Notes: generated by a model from the sequence alone, not told the origin. Shown: positions 7,522-17,320, counted from the first letter of the stretch. The stretch: DNA of 40,418 nucleotides from Variovorax sp. YR752 (GCA_945860785.1 CAMATD010000016.1:1-40418), one strand, 5' to 3'. Numbers and translations: made by a program.

Positions 7522-8361
7522 ATGAACAAGGCGTTTGATGCCACAGCCCGCGGGCTACGGACCTTTGTGTCCGATGTGGCAGACGGCTTTTTTGAAATCA
7601 CCCATAACGGGTTTGCGTTGGTCGGCCTAGCTATCGTGTTCGCGGCCCTCGCCCTTGTGGCACGGCCCGATCTGCGCCAGACCGGCGAGGAACAGCTCAT
7701 GGGCTGGCTGCAGTCGCGCAAGCCCGCGCCTGAAGTCACCGACCTCGAGCCGACCGCCATCGAGCGCACCACGGCCGCGAGCCCCAGCGACCTGCCCAAG
7801 CAGCAGGCCGCCGTGGCTTACTGGCTCAGCAAGAAGTACAGCGTCGCGGCCGAGCCGTTGAGCGTGCTGGTGGCCGAGGCCTACAACATCGGCAAGCGCA
7901 CCAAGCTCGACCCGACGCTGATCCTGGCCATCATGGCGGTCGAATCCAGCTTCAACCCCTTTGCACAGAGCCAGGTGGGTGCCCAGGGCCTGATGCAGGT
8001 CATGACGCGCGTGCACGGCGACAAGTACGAAAGCGCGGGCGGCACGCTCACCGCCTTCGACCCGGTGACCAACATGCGCGTCGGCGTCAAGGTGCTGCAG
8101 GAATGCATCACCCGCGCCGGCTCGCTCGAAGGTGGCCTGCGCTACTACGTGGGCGCCGCCAACCTGGAAGACGACGGTGGCTACGCCAGCAAGGTGATGG
8201 CCGAGCACGAACGCCTGCTGCAGGTCGCCAACGGCCGTGCGCCATCGATGCTGCCGCCCCGGACGACCGTGCGCGCGCAGCCGATTCCGATCGTGGCACC
8301 GGTCAAGCCTGAAGAAGGTTCCGAGCCCGCCAAGGTCGCCCTGCTCTCCGCCGTTTCCTGA
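7522..8361 (+). CDS. Lytic transglycosylase, SLT domain, membrane-anchored
   Basis: This 279-residue peptidoglycan lytic transglycosylase would cleave the MurNAc-GlcNAc bond to give 1,6-anhydroMurNAc ends. An N-terminal membrane segment (about residues 33-50) places the catalytic part in the periplasm. The SLT/goose-lysozyme-like domain covers about residues 125-235. It has the catalytic glutamate at 141 within 'AVESSFNP', followed by 'GAQGLMQVM', and the late 'YVGAANLEDDGGYASKV' motif. The C-terminal 40 residues are Pro/Val-rich and probably unstructured. The ATG at 7522 is preceded by an AAGGAAG ribosome site 5 bases upstream, which decides it over the earlier in-frame start at 7489. It is transcribed from its own promoter and lies upstream of glyA. 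Confidence 0.85.
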   Translation: MNKAFDATARGLRTFVSDVADGFFEITHNGFALVGLAIVFAALALVARPDLRQTGEEQLMGWLQSRKPAPEVTDLEPTAIERTTAASPSDLPKQQAAVAYWLSKKYSVAAEPLSVLVAEAYNIGKRTKLDPTLILAIMAVESSFNPFAQSQVGAQGLMQVMTRVHGDKYESAGGTLTAFDPVTNMRVGVKVLQECITRAGSLEGGLRYYVGAANLEDDGGYASKVMAEHERLLQVANGRAPSMLPPRTTVRAQPIPIVAPVKPEEGSEPAKVALLSAVS

Positions 8362-8396
8362 ACCCGGGTCCGGCCAGGTGTGAGCTACACTCGGCT

Positions 8397-8513
8397 GGTA
8401 CGCAACTGGCGATAGGCGCAGCACCCGAAAAAGGTGCCACGCGCTGACGTGGAATTACCACTGGGCAGCGTGCCGCCTGACCACAACAGGCGTTCAGCCG
8501 TTCGCCTGGGCAG
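8397..8513 (+). promoter_or_regulatory. ZTP (pfl) riboswitch controlling glyA
   Basis: The leader matches the ZTP/ZMP riboswitch consensus. P1 is GGTACGC (8397-8403) paired with GCGTGCC (8468-8474). The conserved AACTGGCG follows the 5' strand of P1. P2 is GTGG-AATTA-CCAC (8449-8461), followed by GGGCAGCG. The hallmark 3' motif CGCCTGGGCA is at 8503-8512. Between the conserved halves sits an extra GCACC/GGTGC hairpin. A TACACT box at 8386-8391 predicts a transcription start at the first base of P1. By family knowledge, ZTP or ZMP accumulation (signalling 10-formyl-THF shortage) turns expression on. The expression platform probably lies in 8514-8559, where GAAG (8527-8530) and CTTC (8544-8547) could pair just before the ribosome site. 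Confidence 0.88.
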
Positions 8514-8559
8514 CCCTTGTTTGGTTGAAGAACAAAGACCTCGTCTTCAAAGGACTGCC

Positions 8560-9804
8560 ATGTACCAACGCACTACCCTAGTCGAACAGACCGATCCCGA
8601 GATCTGGGCCGTAATTCAAGCCGAAAACGCGCGCCAGGAACATCACATCGAGCTGATCGCCAGCGAGAACTACGCCTCGCCGGCCGTCATGGCCGCCCAA
8701 GGCTCGCAGCTCACCAACAAATACGCCGAAGGCTACCCAGGCAAGCGCTACTACGGCGGTTGCGAGCATGTCGACGTGGCCGAGCAGCTGGCCATCAACC
8801 GCGTCAAGCAGATCTTCGGCGCCGATGCCGCCAACGTGCAGCCGCATTGCGGCGCCTCGGCCAACGAAGCCGTGATGCTCGCCTTCCTGAAGCCCGGCGA
8901 CACCATCATGGGCATGAGCCTGGCCGAAGGCGGCCACCTGACCCACGGCATGCCTCTCAACATGAGCGGCAAGTGGTTCAACGTGGTGAGCTACGGCCTG
9001 GACGCCAACGAAGCCATCGACTACGACGCGATGGAGCGCAAGGCGCACGAGCACATGCCCAAGCTCATCATCGCGGGCGCCTCGGCCTACTCGCTGCACA
9101 TCGACTTCGAACGCTTCGCCAAGGTGGCCAAGGACGTCGGCGCGATCTTCATGGTCGACATCGCCCACTACGCCGGCCTCGTGGCCGCGGGCGTGTATCC
9201 CAATCCGGTGCCGCACGCCGACATCGTGACCTCCACCACCCACAAGAGCCTGCGCGGCCCGCGCGGCGGCATCATCCTGATGAAGTCGCAGCACGAAAAG
9301 GCGATCAACAGCGCGATCTTCCCGGGCCTGCAAGGCGGCCCGCTGATGCACGTGATCGCCGCCAAGGCCGTCGCGTTCAAGGAAGCGATGACGCCCGAGT
9401 TCAAGGCCTACCAGCAGCAGGTGGTCAAGAACGCCAAGATCGTGGCCGACACCCTCACCCAGCGCGGCCTGCGCATCGTGAGCGGACGCACCGAAAGCCA
9501 CCTGATGCTGGTCGACCTGCGCGCCAAGGGCATCACCGGCAAGGAAGCCGAAGCCGTGCTGGGCAGCGCCCACATGACGATCAACAAGAACGCGATCCCG
9601 AACGACCCGGAAAAGCCGATGGTCACGAGCGGCGTGCGCATCGGCACCCCAGCCATGACCACGCGCGGCTTCAAGGACGAAGAGGCCCGCGCCACCGCGA
9701 ACCTGATCGCCGACGTGCTCGAGAACCCGCGCGACGCGGCGAACATCGATGCGGTGCGCGCCAAGGTGCATGCGCTGACGAGCCGTTTTCCGGTCTATCG
9801 CTGA
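8560..9804 (+). CDS. glyA: Serine hydroxymethyltransferase
   Basis: This PLP enzyme of the cytoplasm (414 residues, normal family length) interconverts serine and glycine while loading one-carbon units onto tetrahydrofolate. It has the N-terminal '[10 protein letters not shown]' and '[15 protein letters not shown]' motifs and the cofactor lysine at 229 within '[13 protein letters not shown]'. The ATG at 8560 has AAAGGA upstream and begins '[16 protein letters not shown]'. The longer in-frame start at 8434 would translate the riboswitch and is rejected. Control by the upstream ZTP riboswitch fits its role in supplying folate one-carbon units. nrdR follows 18 bases downstream, a pairing common in proteobacteria, so the two are probably cotranscribed. 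Confidence 0.97.
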   Translation: MYQRTTLVEQTDPEIWAVIQAENARQEHHIELIASENYASPAVMAAQGSQLTNKYAEGYPGKRYYGGCEHVDVAEQLAINRVKQIFGADAANVQPHCGASANEAVMLAFLKPGDTIMGMSLAEGGHLTHGMPLNMSGKWFNVVSYGLDANEAIDYDAMERKAHEHMPKLIIAGASAYSLHIDFERFAKVAKDVGAIFMVDIAHYAGLVAAGVYPNPVPHADIVTSTTHKSLRGPRGGIILMKSQHEKAINSAIFPGLQGGPLMHVIAAKAVAFKEAMTPEFKAYQQQVVKNAKIVADTLTQRGLRIVSGRTESHLMLVDLRAKGITGKEAEAVLGSAHMTINKNAIPNDPEKPMVTSGVRIGTPAMTTRGFKDEEARATANLIADVLENPRDAANIDAVRAKVHALTSRFPVYR

Positions 9805-9822
9805 TCCAGGCGCCGTGGCCGC

Positions 9823-10266
9823 ATGAAATGCCCTTTTTGCGGTCATCTCGAAACGCAGGTCGTCGAGACCCGTGTTTCGGAAGACGCCGACTTTGTCCGC
9901 AGGCGCCGCCAGTGCAGCGCCTGCGACAAGCGCTTCACCACTTACGAACGGTCGGACGTCAACTTTCCGGTCGTGGTCAAGAAGGACGGCAGTCGCGCCG
10001 ACTTCGAATCGTCCAAGGTACGCGCCTCGATGATGCTGGCGCTGCGCAAGCGCCCGGTGAGCATCGAGCAGATCGACACCGCCCTGCTGCGCATCGAGCA
10101 GAAGCTGCTGGCCAGCGGCCTGCGTGAAATCGATTCGACCAAGGTCGGCGAACTCGTGATGCGCGAGCTGAAGCGCCTGGACAAGGTGGCCTACGTGCGC
10201 TTTGCCTCGGTGTATCGCAGCTTCGAGGACGTGGACGAATTCAGGCAGCTGCTGCGCGACATCTGA
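9823..10266 (+). CDS. nrdR: Transcriptional repressor NrdR
   Basis: NrdR (147 residues, typical length) represses ribonucleotide reductase genes in response to bound ATP/dATP. A zinc ribbon has cysteines at 3, 6, 31 and 34 (CPFC ... CSAC), followed by the RRRR tract and 'RFTTYE'. An ATP-cone domain covers about residues 48-138 ('[12 protein letters not shown]', '[24 protein letters not shown]'). No NrdR box pair was noticed in the window, so its targets lie elsewhere. The gene ends 12 bases before the convergent fimT gene. A small GAGCGC/GCGCTC hairpin sits at the junction but lacks a T tract. Confidence 0.97.
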   Translation: MKCPFCGHLETQVVETRVSEDADFVRRRRQCSACDKRFTTYERSDVNFPVVVKKDGSRADFESSKVRASMMLALRKRPVSIEQIDTALLRIEQKLLASGLREIDSTKVGELVMRELKRLDKVAYVRFASVYRSFEDVDEFRQLLRDI

Positions 10267-10278
10267 GCGCACGGGCGC

Positions 10279-10827
10279 TCACGGCGCGCCCCTGGCGCAT
10301 GCCCCCGAGCCGCAATCGCCGCTCACATCCGGATTGCAGACCTTGGCCCGCCCCGAGGCCGAGACGACGATCGACACCCTGCGGCCGGTGTCGGCCTTCA
10401 ACGTCAGGCACCCCGCGCTGAAGCCGGACCGGGTCGTCTGGCGCGAAAACCCGTTGCTGTCGTAGCGCAGGCCCTGTGCAAAGCCGCCCCCGAGCGCGGT
10501 GTCGACACTCACGCCCTGCGGCAACCGGTCGAAGCTGCGCAGCGTCTGGGGCGCGTCGTCCGGCCCCGTCCGCACAGCCCAGCCGCCGGACCAGTCATTG
10601 CCCGCGAGCGCGGTCACCTCCACGCTCTGCGCGCGCTGAATGGCCTCGGTGCGGGCCAGGCTCAAAGCGGAATTGAAGCCCTGGGCCGCCGCTGCGAGGC
10701 GCTGGTTCAGCAGCATGTCGCGAAAGCTCGGTGCACCGATGGTGGCAAGCACCACCACGATGGCCACGACAACCATCAACTCGATCAGCGTGAAGCCGTC
10801 CTTGTGGCGTCCTTCGACGCTCCTCAT
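10279..10827 (-). CDS. fimT: GspH/FimT-family minor pseudopilin
   Basis: This type IV pilus minor pilin has 182 residues. The class III prepilin signal is clear: a short basic leader ending in 'KDG', then 'FTLIELMVVVAIVVVLATIGAP' with Glu at +5 of the mature chain. The cleaved, methylated pilin would sit in the inner membrane and join the pilus-initiating complex. The following 'FRDMLLNQRLAAAAQGFNSALSLARTEAIQR' is the usual FimT/GspH helix. The ATG at 10827 overlaps the TGA of the preceding pilE gene as ATGA, showing translational coupling. An ATG three codons upstream (10836) is possible. It is the last gene of the operon and converges on nrdR. Confidence 0.88.
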   Translation of the reverse strand: MRSVEGRHKDGFTLIELMVVVAIVVVLATIGAPSFRDMLLNQRLAAAAQGFNSALSLARTEAIQRAQSVEVTALAGNDWSGGWAVRTGPDDAPQTLRSFDRLPQGVSVDTALGGGFAQGLRYDSNGFSRQTTRSGFSAGCLTLKADTGRRVSIVVSASGRAKVCNPDVSGDCGSGACARGAP

Positions 10828-11234
10828 TGCCAGCACCTGTTGGGCTCTGCGCCGTCGCAGCCCTTGTTGCCTGTGCTGTCGATCCAGAGCTTGCCGACCT
10901 GCGGGTCAGAGAAGCCGGGCTTCAGCGTCGCCGTGAGCCGGATGCAGCTGTCGATGTTCCCCCGCCCTTCGCAACTGTCGCTTTCGACGGCGTACTTGCC
11001 GCCCGCGCCGCCGTCTCCCGAATCGCCCTCGTAACGCCGGTACCGCCCCGCCAGCGTGAACTGGCGTTCCTGCTCCTGCATTTGCTGCATCAGCGCGGAC
11101 CGCGCTTCGCTGCGCCATCCCTTGCGCACGGAATCCATGTACGACGGCCAGGCGATGGCCGCCAGGGTCGCAACGATCACGAGCACGACCATCACCTCGA
11201 TCAGCGTGAAGCCGCGAAGCGCTGCACTCCTCAT
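10824..11234 (-). CDS. pilE: Type IV pilin-like protein PilE
   Basis: This 136-residue pilin-like protein has a prepilin leader 'MRSAALRG' followed by 'FTLIEVMVVLVIVATLAAIAWPSY', then the helix 'MDSVRKGWRSEARSALMQQMQEQERQFTLAGRY'. The globular part carries cysteines near residues 88, 95, 129 and 135 that could form the usual pilin disulphides. It matches the PilE-type minor pilin found at the end of pilVWXY1E operons rather than the major pilin PilA. Start and stop are coupled: its ATG overlaps the stop of pilY1 and its TGA overlaps the start of fimT. The much longer in-frame extension upstream is antisense-like sequence inside pilY1 and is not used. Confidence 0.88.
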   Translation of the reverse strand: MRSAALRGFTLIEVMVVLVIVATLAAIAWPSYMDSVRKGWRSEARSALMQQMQEQERQFTLAGRYRRYEGDSGDGGAGGKYAVESDSCEGRGNIDSCIRLTATLKPGFSDPQVGKLWIDSTGNKGCDGAEPNRCWQ

Positions 11235-14200
11235 GGTTTCGCCCCGCGGTAATCGACGACCTGGCGCCAGTTCAGGCGCCCCGCCACCTGCGACGTCTTG
11301 CCGCCGTCGACGGGCTGGGCGGTCGAGATGCCACGTCGGCCGCCCGGGTTGATGACGGCCAGCCGCCTTGTTTCCGACCGGCGCCCGAACGCATCGGTCG
11401 CGCTGTAGCCGCCCTCGCCCAGCTGGACCAGGAGCGGCGCCTCCAGCATGCCGTCGCTCGAAGGCACGCAGGTGCCGCCTTGCGAGAGCCCCGTCATCGC
11501 GTTCACCGCGCAGCTGCGCCCGCCGCCGTCTCCACTGCATGCGCTGGCGTTGGGGATCAAGGTGTTGAAGAACAGCTGGCTGTCGCTCAGCACCGGCCTG
11601 GAAACCAGGCGCTCGCCCCGATCAAGTCCCCCCGGCAGATCGAAGTACCACCCTCGCCGGCTGGTCGTCTTGCGATCGAAGGCGCCGTGAACGAACGCGT
11701 CGCCGGTGACGGACGAGAACAACTGCCCGCTCGCGGCGACAGCTTGGCGGGACTGAAGCTGTGCGCGTGCATCGTTGGCGGGAAGAGCCACCCCGTTGTC
11801 GTACACGCCGTACATGGTCTGCACACCGCGGCTCGCGTGGCCAAGGTCTTCAGGGCTCACGAACTTGCCCGTGCCGAAGAGCACGATGGCGCCGCCATCC
11901 GGCCCCACACCGACCTCTGGCGCGACGGTGATCGGCTGGCGTTTCGCATCCGCGCCGCTGCCGTCCATGGCAACCATCAGGGGTTGCTTGTTCAATCCCA
12001 GCGCGTTGTCCTTGCTCCACGGCGCATTGCCCGTGAAGTCGAACTTCCACAGGTTGCCCTGGGTGTCGCCGGCGTAGAGAAAGCGCGCGGACCCATCGGC
12101 AACAGCGTAGTCGCCCGGCGTGCTCAGGGCGTTCACGAGCGCGCTGTCCGTCGGGCGACGCAGGATGATCTTGTGATAGTTGACGCCCAGCTCCCACGCC
12201 GCAGCCGCCGGCTTGTCGAGCGAGAGCAGGAACAATGCGGCGCGCTTTTCGCTGTTGGCATTGTTGAATTGAAGCCCGACGGGACGACAGCGAACCAGCC
12301 ATAGGTGGCCGCTTCGGTCCTGGTGGCGGCGGCGGTGCGGAACTTCAGGATCCGCGGTGCCTGGGTCAGGTAGCCCATGGTCTTTGTCGTCCGCGCCGCT
12401 GAACTCCCACAGCACCTTGTCGGCCGAGAAGGCCGCGGGGTCTGTCACGTCGAGCGCGAAGACGCCGGTGGCCCCGCCGCCGCTGCCCGAGACCAGCACG
12501 GTTTTCCATGCCCCGCCGGCCACCCGGGCTTCGCCGACGGCGGGCGTTCCGTCGACGTAGCTTTGGTGCTCGTAGTCCGGCGAGGTATACGCCGCCAACT
12601 TCGGGAACAGACTGCGGGGCACATAGGCGAACAGCTCGTCCCCGGTACCGGCCGCAAAGGCGTGGAGCATGCCGTCGTTCGCGCCCACATAGACCGCATG
12701 CGTCCGGTCCCGGTGGGCCGCGAGAAACTTGTCATAGCCAGCCATCCTGGATGGCAGGGCTCGGCGCCCCCACGAAGACCGGGCTCGAATTGGCCACGTC
12801 GCCCATGACCGAATCGCGCACACGAAAAACGCCATCCGGAACGGACAACTCCCTGCGCCGATCCCCACGCAGATAAGCCAGGCGCTCGGCGCCCAGCGCA
12901 TCGGAGGCGGCGGGCTCGGCATAGGGCGTCGCGTTCAGGCGGCTGCGCAGCGCGCCATCGAGCGTTGCCCATTGAAACGGCGTGCCGGCGCCATCGGTCG
13001 AAAAGGTGAAGATGCGCCTGCTCGAGGTGTCGCGCGCGGCCACGGCCGGTTTTGCCAGGGCGTTGCCGGTCAACAAGGCGCCGGCATCCCAGTCGGGCCG
13101 ATCGGCACGATGCACAGCGCCGGTTGCCGCGTCGAAGGTCAATGGGTACGACAGCAGCGTGCCCGACCAGCGCCGCCCGCTGAACTGCGGCACATAGAGG
13201 CTGGCGCCCGCCTTCGTGATCCGGTCCGACGACAAGGCGCTGCCCGCCGCGCCGCCGCCCGATGGCGCCGCGGCCCGCTGGAAGATCCGGCGGATGGCCG
13301 ATGCCATTTGCAGCGGCTCAGCGGCCAGGAAGTAATTGGAGGGCTTGGGCTGGTTGTCCGCGTCGAGCCCCTCGGCCCATTCGGAATTGCCGGTCACGTC
13401 TGGCTGACCGATGCCGCCCGATGCGCGAAACGGATTGCCGTCGTCGTTGTCGTCGGAGAAGCCCCCGTACTTCGTGGCCAGATAAAAGGTGCTGCCGCGC
13501 TGCCGCAGCCTGATCGCGCTCTCGCCGCCCTGCCCCACGTCGATGGCGAAGGTCTGCACCCGCAGATCGGGATGGTCGCTGCGGATCTTCTGCGTGCGGG
13601 CCCAGTACGCAAGGCCCGCCATTCCGAACGAGCCCTTGTCGGCGCCCGTTTCCTCGGTCGCAATGCTGCTCGACGTGAGCTGCGAGCCGCCCTTGTTGTA
13701 GTTGAAGGCCCGAGGGCCGTCGTTGCCGGTAGTGGCAAGGCCGGTCTTGCCCGAAGGATGCGTGTAGGAAAGCGCCTCCCTGTTCTCGAAGGCGCCGACA
13801 AGGCCCGTCCAGCGCGCGGTGTCGGGTTCGTAGGCAGCGTTGCTGAAACCGCGATCGAAATCGCCGCCGGAGTCACCCTTCGACATGCCAGGCAACGAGC
13901 GGTCGTTGTTCGTTTCGAGGTCGCCGATCGCCAGGATCTGGCTCCTCTGGCAACTGGCTGCGACAGGGTCCCAACCGCTCCCGCGGGCTTCTGCGCCCCA
14001 ATGAACGGTGCCGTTGTAGACGGGAAGCCCATCCTTGCGAACGTCGTCCCCGGACGCCACGCCAGCCATCGCATTCGGCGTGGATGCCTTGCCCTGGAGG
14101 TAGCGCAGCGACTCGTAATAGAGCTCGCCTGCGGGGTCGAGCCTCGAGTAGGCGCCCTGCTTCGCGCCACTGCGTCCGAACCGGTTGATGGCGTTGATGA

Positions 14201-14934
14201 CGCCGCTCGTGCCGGATGAAGCCATCGGGTCGGCCTTGAAGACACCCGTCGTCGCATCCCACTCCGCTTGCGGGTTGTCCACCCTGTCGAGGGCCGGGTC
14301 GACCTTCGTGGGACCGGTGTGCTTCATCGGTGCGCGAAGCACGCCGCCATAGCGCGCGGGATTGTCGTCGAGCAGGTAGCCGAAGACGGAAAAACGCATC
14401 CGGTCCGCATTGCGTTGAATGGCCCCCACGGGTTTGCGGTTGCCGTTCGGATATTTGAAACAGAGCACCGGGCGCGTTGCCGCCTCGGCAGGTGTGCAAA
14501 CCTCCGCGCGCGCAAGGTAAGACCCGTATTGCCAGTCACTGCCCGGCTGGGCACAAGTACCGGTGGCGGTAGGCCCAACCACGAACCGGTCGAGACAGCT
14601 GTTGAAGTGCACCGTGTCCGTCGCACGCAGGCCGTTGCGACTGTTCGTGAGCAGCGGCGTGAGCTTGTCGAGGTTGCCCGATATCGCCTTGTCGGGGAAA
14701 TGGGGTCCGCGATAGAAATCTTCGGGCAGCACCGCCCGCTGCAACACGGTGCGGCCGGGCTCATCCACCCAACGATCTCCGCCAGTCAGCGCAAGGCGCA
14801 ATGCGTCGAGGGACGAAGACACCGCCCAGTTCAGCAGATTGCCGCTCCATTGGTTGCGGCAGACGATCTCTCCACCGCTTTGGAGCGCAGGAAACCGTCA
14901 AGGCCAGCAAGCCGCAAATTCGAAGAGAGCGCAT
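11231..14934 (-). pseudogene. pilY1: Type IV pilus tip adhesin/assembly factor PilY1, frame broken in four places
   Basis: Corrected, this is a PilY1/PilC protein of about 1230 residues that is exported and acts at the pilus tip. The signal peptide starts at the ATG at 14934 ('MRSLRICGLLALTVS'). The mature part contains 'WSGNLLNWAVSSSLDALR'. The C-terminal beta-propeller shows 'VYVGANDGMLHAF' and 'FLYAGDTQGNLWKFDF'. The frame changes in four places. Near 14885 one extra base falls right after the signal peptide. Near 12735 'DGW' must join 'GYDKFLAAHR'. At 12379-12380 a C is doubled, so the expected 'KDMGYLTQ' reads 'KDHGLPD'. Near 12275 one base is missing. The last two compensate each other. 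All flanking sequence is well preserved, so errors in the sequence are as likely as true decay. The stop overlaps the pilE start. Confidence 0.8.
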
Positions 14935-14947
14935 GCGAGTTCCGTCT

Positions 14948-15604
14948 TCAGGAGGGACAGCCAGGGCTGGCAGTCGATTTGTACAAATTGGTCTGCAGCA
15001 CCACCTGCGTCTCGTCGCGCATGCCATAGCCGATGGCCGTGACGCGAAAGATGTAGCTGGCGCTGCGAGCGCTCGCGCTTTGAAGCGCGTTGACCTGCCA
15101 GCCGTCGTGGTTGCGAATCGCCTCCACGATGTAGCGCGGCGCACGGGCCGGCAGCGCCCCGGCGCGGGAGGAGCCTGTGCCCGCGTCGCCGCTGAAGTAG
15201 GTCTGGCCGGTGAAGGTGCCGTAGGCGACCGACTTCCCGCTCCCGGCCGAGAAGTCGGCGCTCATCCAGGCAGGCTCGGTGCCCGGCTCGCCCGGTGCGC
15301 ACAGCCCCTGGTGATCGCCGGCGCCGCCGCATCCGGCAACGAAGGCGGTCACGTCCTGGCTGCTGAACAGGCAAAGACGTTGCTGCGCGCTGTCGTTGGG
15401 CCCCAGCACATCGCTTTCTGCATCGAGCAGCGCCGCCTCGGCCGCCTGGAACGCCACCTCGGTGTCGCGGTCGTTGCGCGCACCGCGTTCGTTGACCAGC
15501 GAGACCTGCGCCGCACCGACTCCCAGCACGGTCGTCACGATCAGGATCAACAGCACGACGATCAGCGAGAAGCCGCGCTGTGGCGAACGATCAGGCAGGT
15601 TCAC
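14948..15604 (-). CDS. pilX: Type IV pilus minor pilin PilX
   Basis: This 218-residue minor pilin has the leader 'MNLPDRSPQRG' and then 'FSLIVVLLILIVTTVLGVGAAQVSL'. Position +5 is Val instead of the usual Glu. PilX-family proteins often depart from Glu5 and may enter the minor pilin complex as its tip component, like GspK. The conserved 'NERGARNDRDTEVAFQAAEAALLDAE' helix is typical of the PilX N-terminal family. The start is a GTG at 15604 overlapping the TGA of pilW, so translation is coupled. The stop lies 13 bases before the pilY1 start. Confidence 0.87.
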   Translation of the reverse strand: MNLPDRSPQRGFSLIVVLLILIVTTVLGVGAAQVSLVNERGARNDRDTEVAFQAAEAALLDAESDVLGPNDSAQQRLCLFSSQDVTAFVAGCGGAGDHQGLCAPGEPGTEPAWMSADFSAGSGKSVAYGTFTGQTYFSGDAGTGSSRAGALPARAPRYIVEAIRNHDGWQVNALQSASARSASYIFRVTAIGYGMRDETQVVLQTNLYKSTASPGCPS

Positions 15605-16533
15605 GATGCCGGGTCCTTCATCGCGTTGCGCAGCATGACCGTGAAGGTGGCAACGCGCCGCAACCTGCCGTCGGCCTGGGGCCTGAAGCTCACGCCAGAA
15701 AAATCGGGCCCCAGGGGATAAAGCAGCTCCCCCGGCCCTTGTGGTTCACCCCTGGCATGCGCGCTGCGCGCCACTATGCCGATGCGCAGCCCGACCACCT
15801 TGCGCCATTCGTCGTTGACCTTGGCCGCGGAGGCCGCCATGGCCTCGATCTGCATCGCATCGAGCCAGCGTTCGGGAACGCCGTCGCCATTGGCGTCGTA
15901 GCCATAGACGACCTTGAACACCTCGATGCCCCGCGCCAGGGGTTGAGCGCTGAATGGGCCGTTCCTGTCGCCGCGGTACTTGCAGTAGAGCTCCGACTCC
16001 TTGTCCGCCGCCTCGGCGACATAGAAGAAGCTCCAGGCACGATCGGCGGACGCCGGGTTGTCCGCTGCGGGTCCGGGCTGGGCAAAGCCCATGCAATCGA
16101 TCATCGTGCCGTCGGCCTCCGTGCCGTCTCCTCCCGCGCGGCTGCGGCCGAAGAAACGCACGAGCAAAGAGTCGCTCGCGTTCACGCCATGGGTGTTGTG
16201 CGTGCCGTAGCTGTCGCCGGTCGAACTGACCCGGGTATTGCTCGCCCCGACGATGTTCAGGTCGACGGGATCGTCCGACGACGCGAGCAGGTTCGCGCTG
16301 CTCGCAATGGTTGCCGCGCCATCGGGGCCAGGGTAGTCGGGCGCATAGTCGGAATAGCCGGCCTGCCGCACGATGCTCTTGACGACGCAGCCCGCGAACC
16401 GCAGCGACTCTTCCACCGCCTGGGCCTCGGCATCGGCCGTGAACAACTGCTTGCTACCGAGGAATGCAGCCGTGGCCGCGAGCACGACCACCAACGCGAT
16501 CGCCGTCGCGACGAGCAGCTCCACCAAGGTCAC
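15601..16533 (-). CDS. pilW: Type IV pilus minor pilin PilW, start region probably frameshifted
   Basis: This is a PilW-family minor pilin: 'VTLVELLVATAIALVVVLAATAAFLGSKQLF' is the hydrophobic pilin helix with Glu at +5, followed by about 280 residues of globular domain ending 'FTVMLRNAMKDPAS'. As the sequence stands, the only usable start is the GTG at 16533, which would remove the leader and the glycine needed for prepilin peptidase cleavage. In frame just upstream the sequence encodes 'SQRG' before that valine, and then the TGA ending pilV. ATGs at 16574 and 16580 in another frame would give a short leader ('MPVPDAAGRDL'). One missing base between them and 'SQRG' would restore a normal prepilin. 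Confidence 0.82.
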   Translation of the reverse strand: MTLVELLVATAIALVVVLAATAAFLGSKQLFTADAEAQAVEESLRFAGCVVKSIVRQAGYSDYAPDYPGPDGAATIASSANLLASSDDPVDLNIVGASNTRVSSTGDSYGTHNTHGVNASDSLLVRFFGRSRAGGDGTEADGTMIDCMGFAQPGPAADNPASADRAWSFFYVAEAADKESELYCKYRGDRNGPFSAQPLARGIEVFKVVYGYDANGDGVPERWLDAMQIEAMAASAAKVNDEWRKVVGLRIGIVARSAHARGEPQGPGELLYPLGPDFSGVSFRPQADGRLRRVATFTVMLRNAMKDPAS

Positions 16534-16560
16534 GCCGCGCTGAGATCGCGTCCTGCGGCG

Positions 16561-17151
16561 TCAGGAACCGGCATGACCATCGTGCGCCTGCCCTGCGACC
16601 AGTTGCATCACCAGACGCGGCGGCGATGACGATGACGCCTTCGCGCTGCCAGCGTGAGGCGTCCAGCCAAGCTTCACGACCACGGTGTGGCCCGTCTTGC
16701 TGCATGCCCATGTGTATTCGCCTGCCGCGGCATTCCAGGGCGCTTCGTCGAAGCACACGCTCAGGCGCGCATCGGGCAAGGCCGTGGCGATGCGGCGCTC
16801 CCACTCGCTCATGTCCCACGCGGCGAGGTCCACGGCATTGCAGGCCGCCCCGGATGCCACGCACATCGCGTCGGCGGAGGCTGTGCCCGATGACGCATTC
16901 GCGCGCCAGTTCTCGACAAGGTACGCATTGGCCGCGTTGTTCTCCGCGGCAATGCCCTTGTTCATGCGCGCCTTCTCCGACAACTCGCGAACCAGGTTGA
17001 CCGCCGCCGTGAACGTTGCGGCCTCGCTGCTGGTGCGCACCGAAGCCAGCAGCATGCTGATCGTGCCGAGCAACCCCACGCTCAGGACGACGATGGAAAC
17101 CAGTACCTCCACGAGCGAAAAGCCCGCGGCAAACTGCCTCGATGAAGCCAT
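16561..17151 (-). CDS. pilV: Type IV pilus minor pilin PilV
   Basis: This 196-residue minor pilin is the first gene of the operon. Its leader 'MASSRQFAAG' precedes 'FSLVEVLVSIVVLSVGLLGTISMLL', with Glu at +5. The pattern 'SLVEVLVSIVVLSVGLLG' is typical of PilV. The ATG at 17151 has a strong GGGAGG ribosome site about 11 bases upstream. The frame remains open to 17322, but that part is intergenic and basic and is not used. The 170-base gap to ribD (start 17321) must hold the divergent promoters of both operons. On the ribD side an AT-rich GTTAAATTTTT patch lies about 20 bases before its ATG. Confidence 0.88.
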   Translation of the reverse strand: MASSRQFAAGFSLVEVLVSIVVLSVGLLGTISMLLASVRTSSEAATFTAAVNLVRELSEKARMNKGIAAENNAANAYLVENWRANASSGTASADAMCVASGAACNAVDLAAWDMSEWERRIATALPDARLSVCFDEAPWNAAAGEYTWACSKTGHTVVVKLGWTPHAGSAKASSSSPPRLVMQLVAGQAHDGHAGS

Positions 17152-17320
17152 GTGTCGATGTCCTCCCTGTCTTGCTGCAACTTGTGTTGCTTCTTCATTC
17201 CCGCCATCGAGCCTCGAGCGTAGAGGCCACCCGCAACGGCATGCGCGCCGTTCATCCGCGTTTGCATGCCGCTCGTATGATCGAACGGCACCGGTGTTAA
17301 ATTTTTCCCGCCCAGCCCTC

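Noticed and set aside
10262-10280. GAGCGC/GCGCTC hairpin between nrdR and fimT
   Set aside because: It has only six pairs and no T tract on either strand, which is too weak for a terminator call.
17152-17320. Possible FMN riboswitch before ribD
   Set aside because: None of the conserved RFN blocks is present on either strand. Only a 170-base divergent promoter region is seen.
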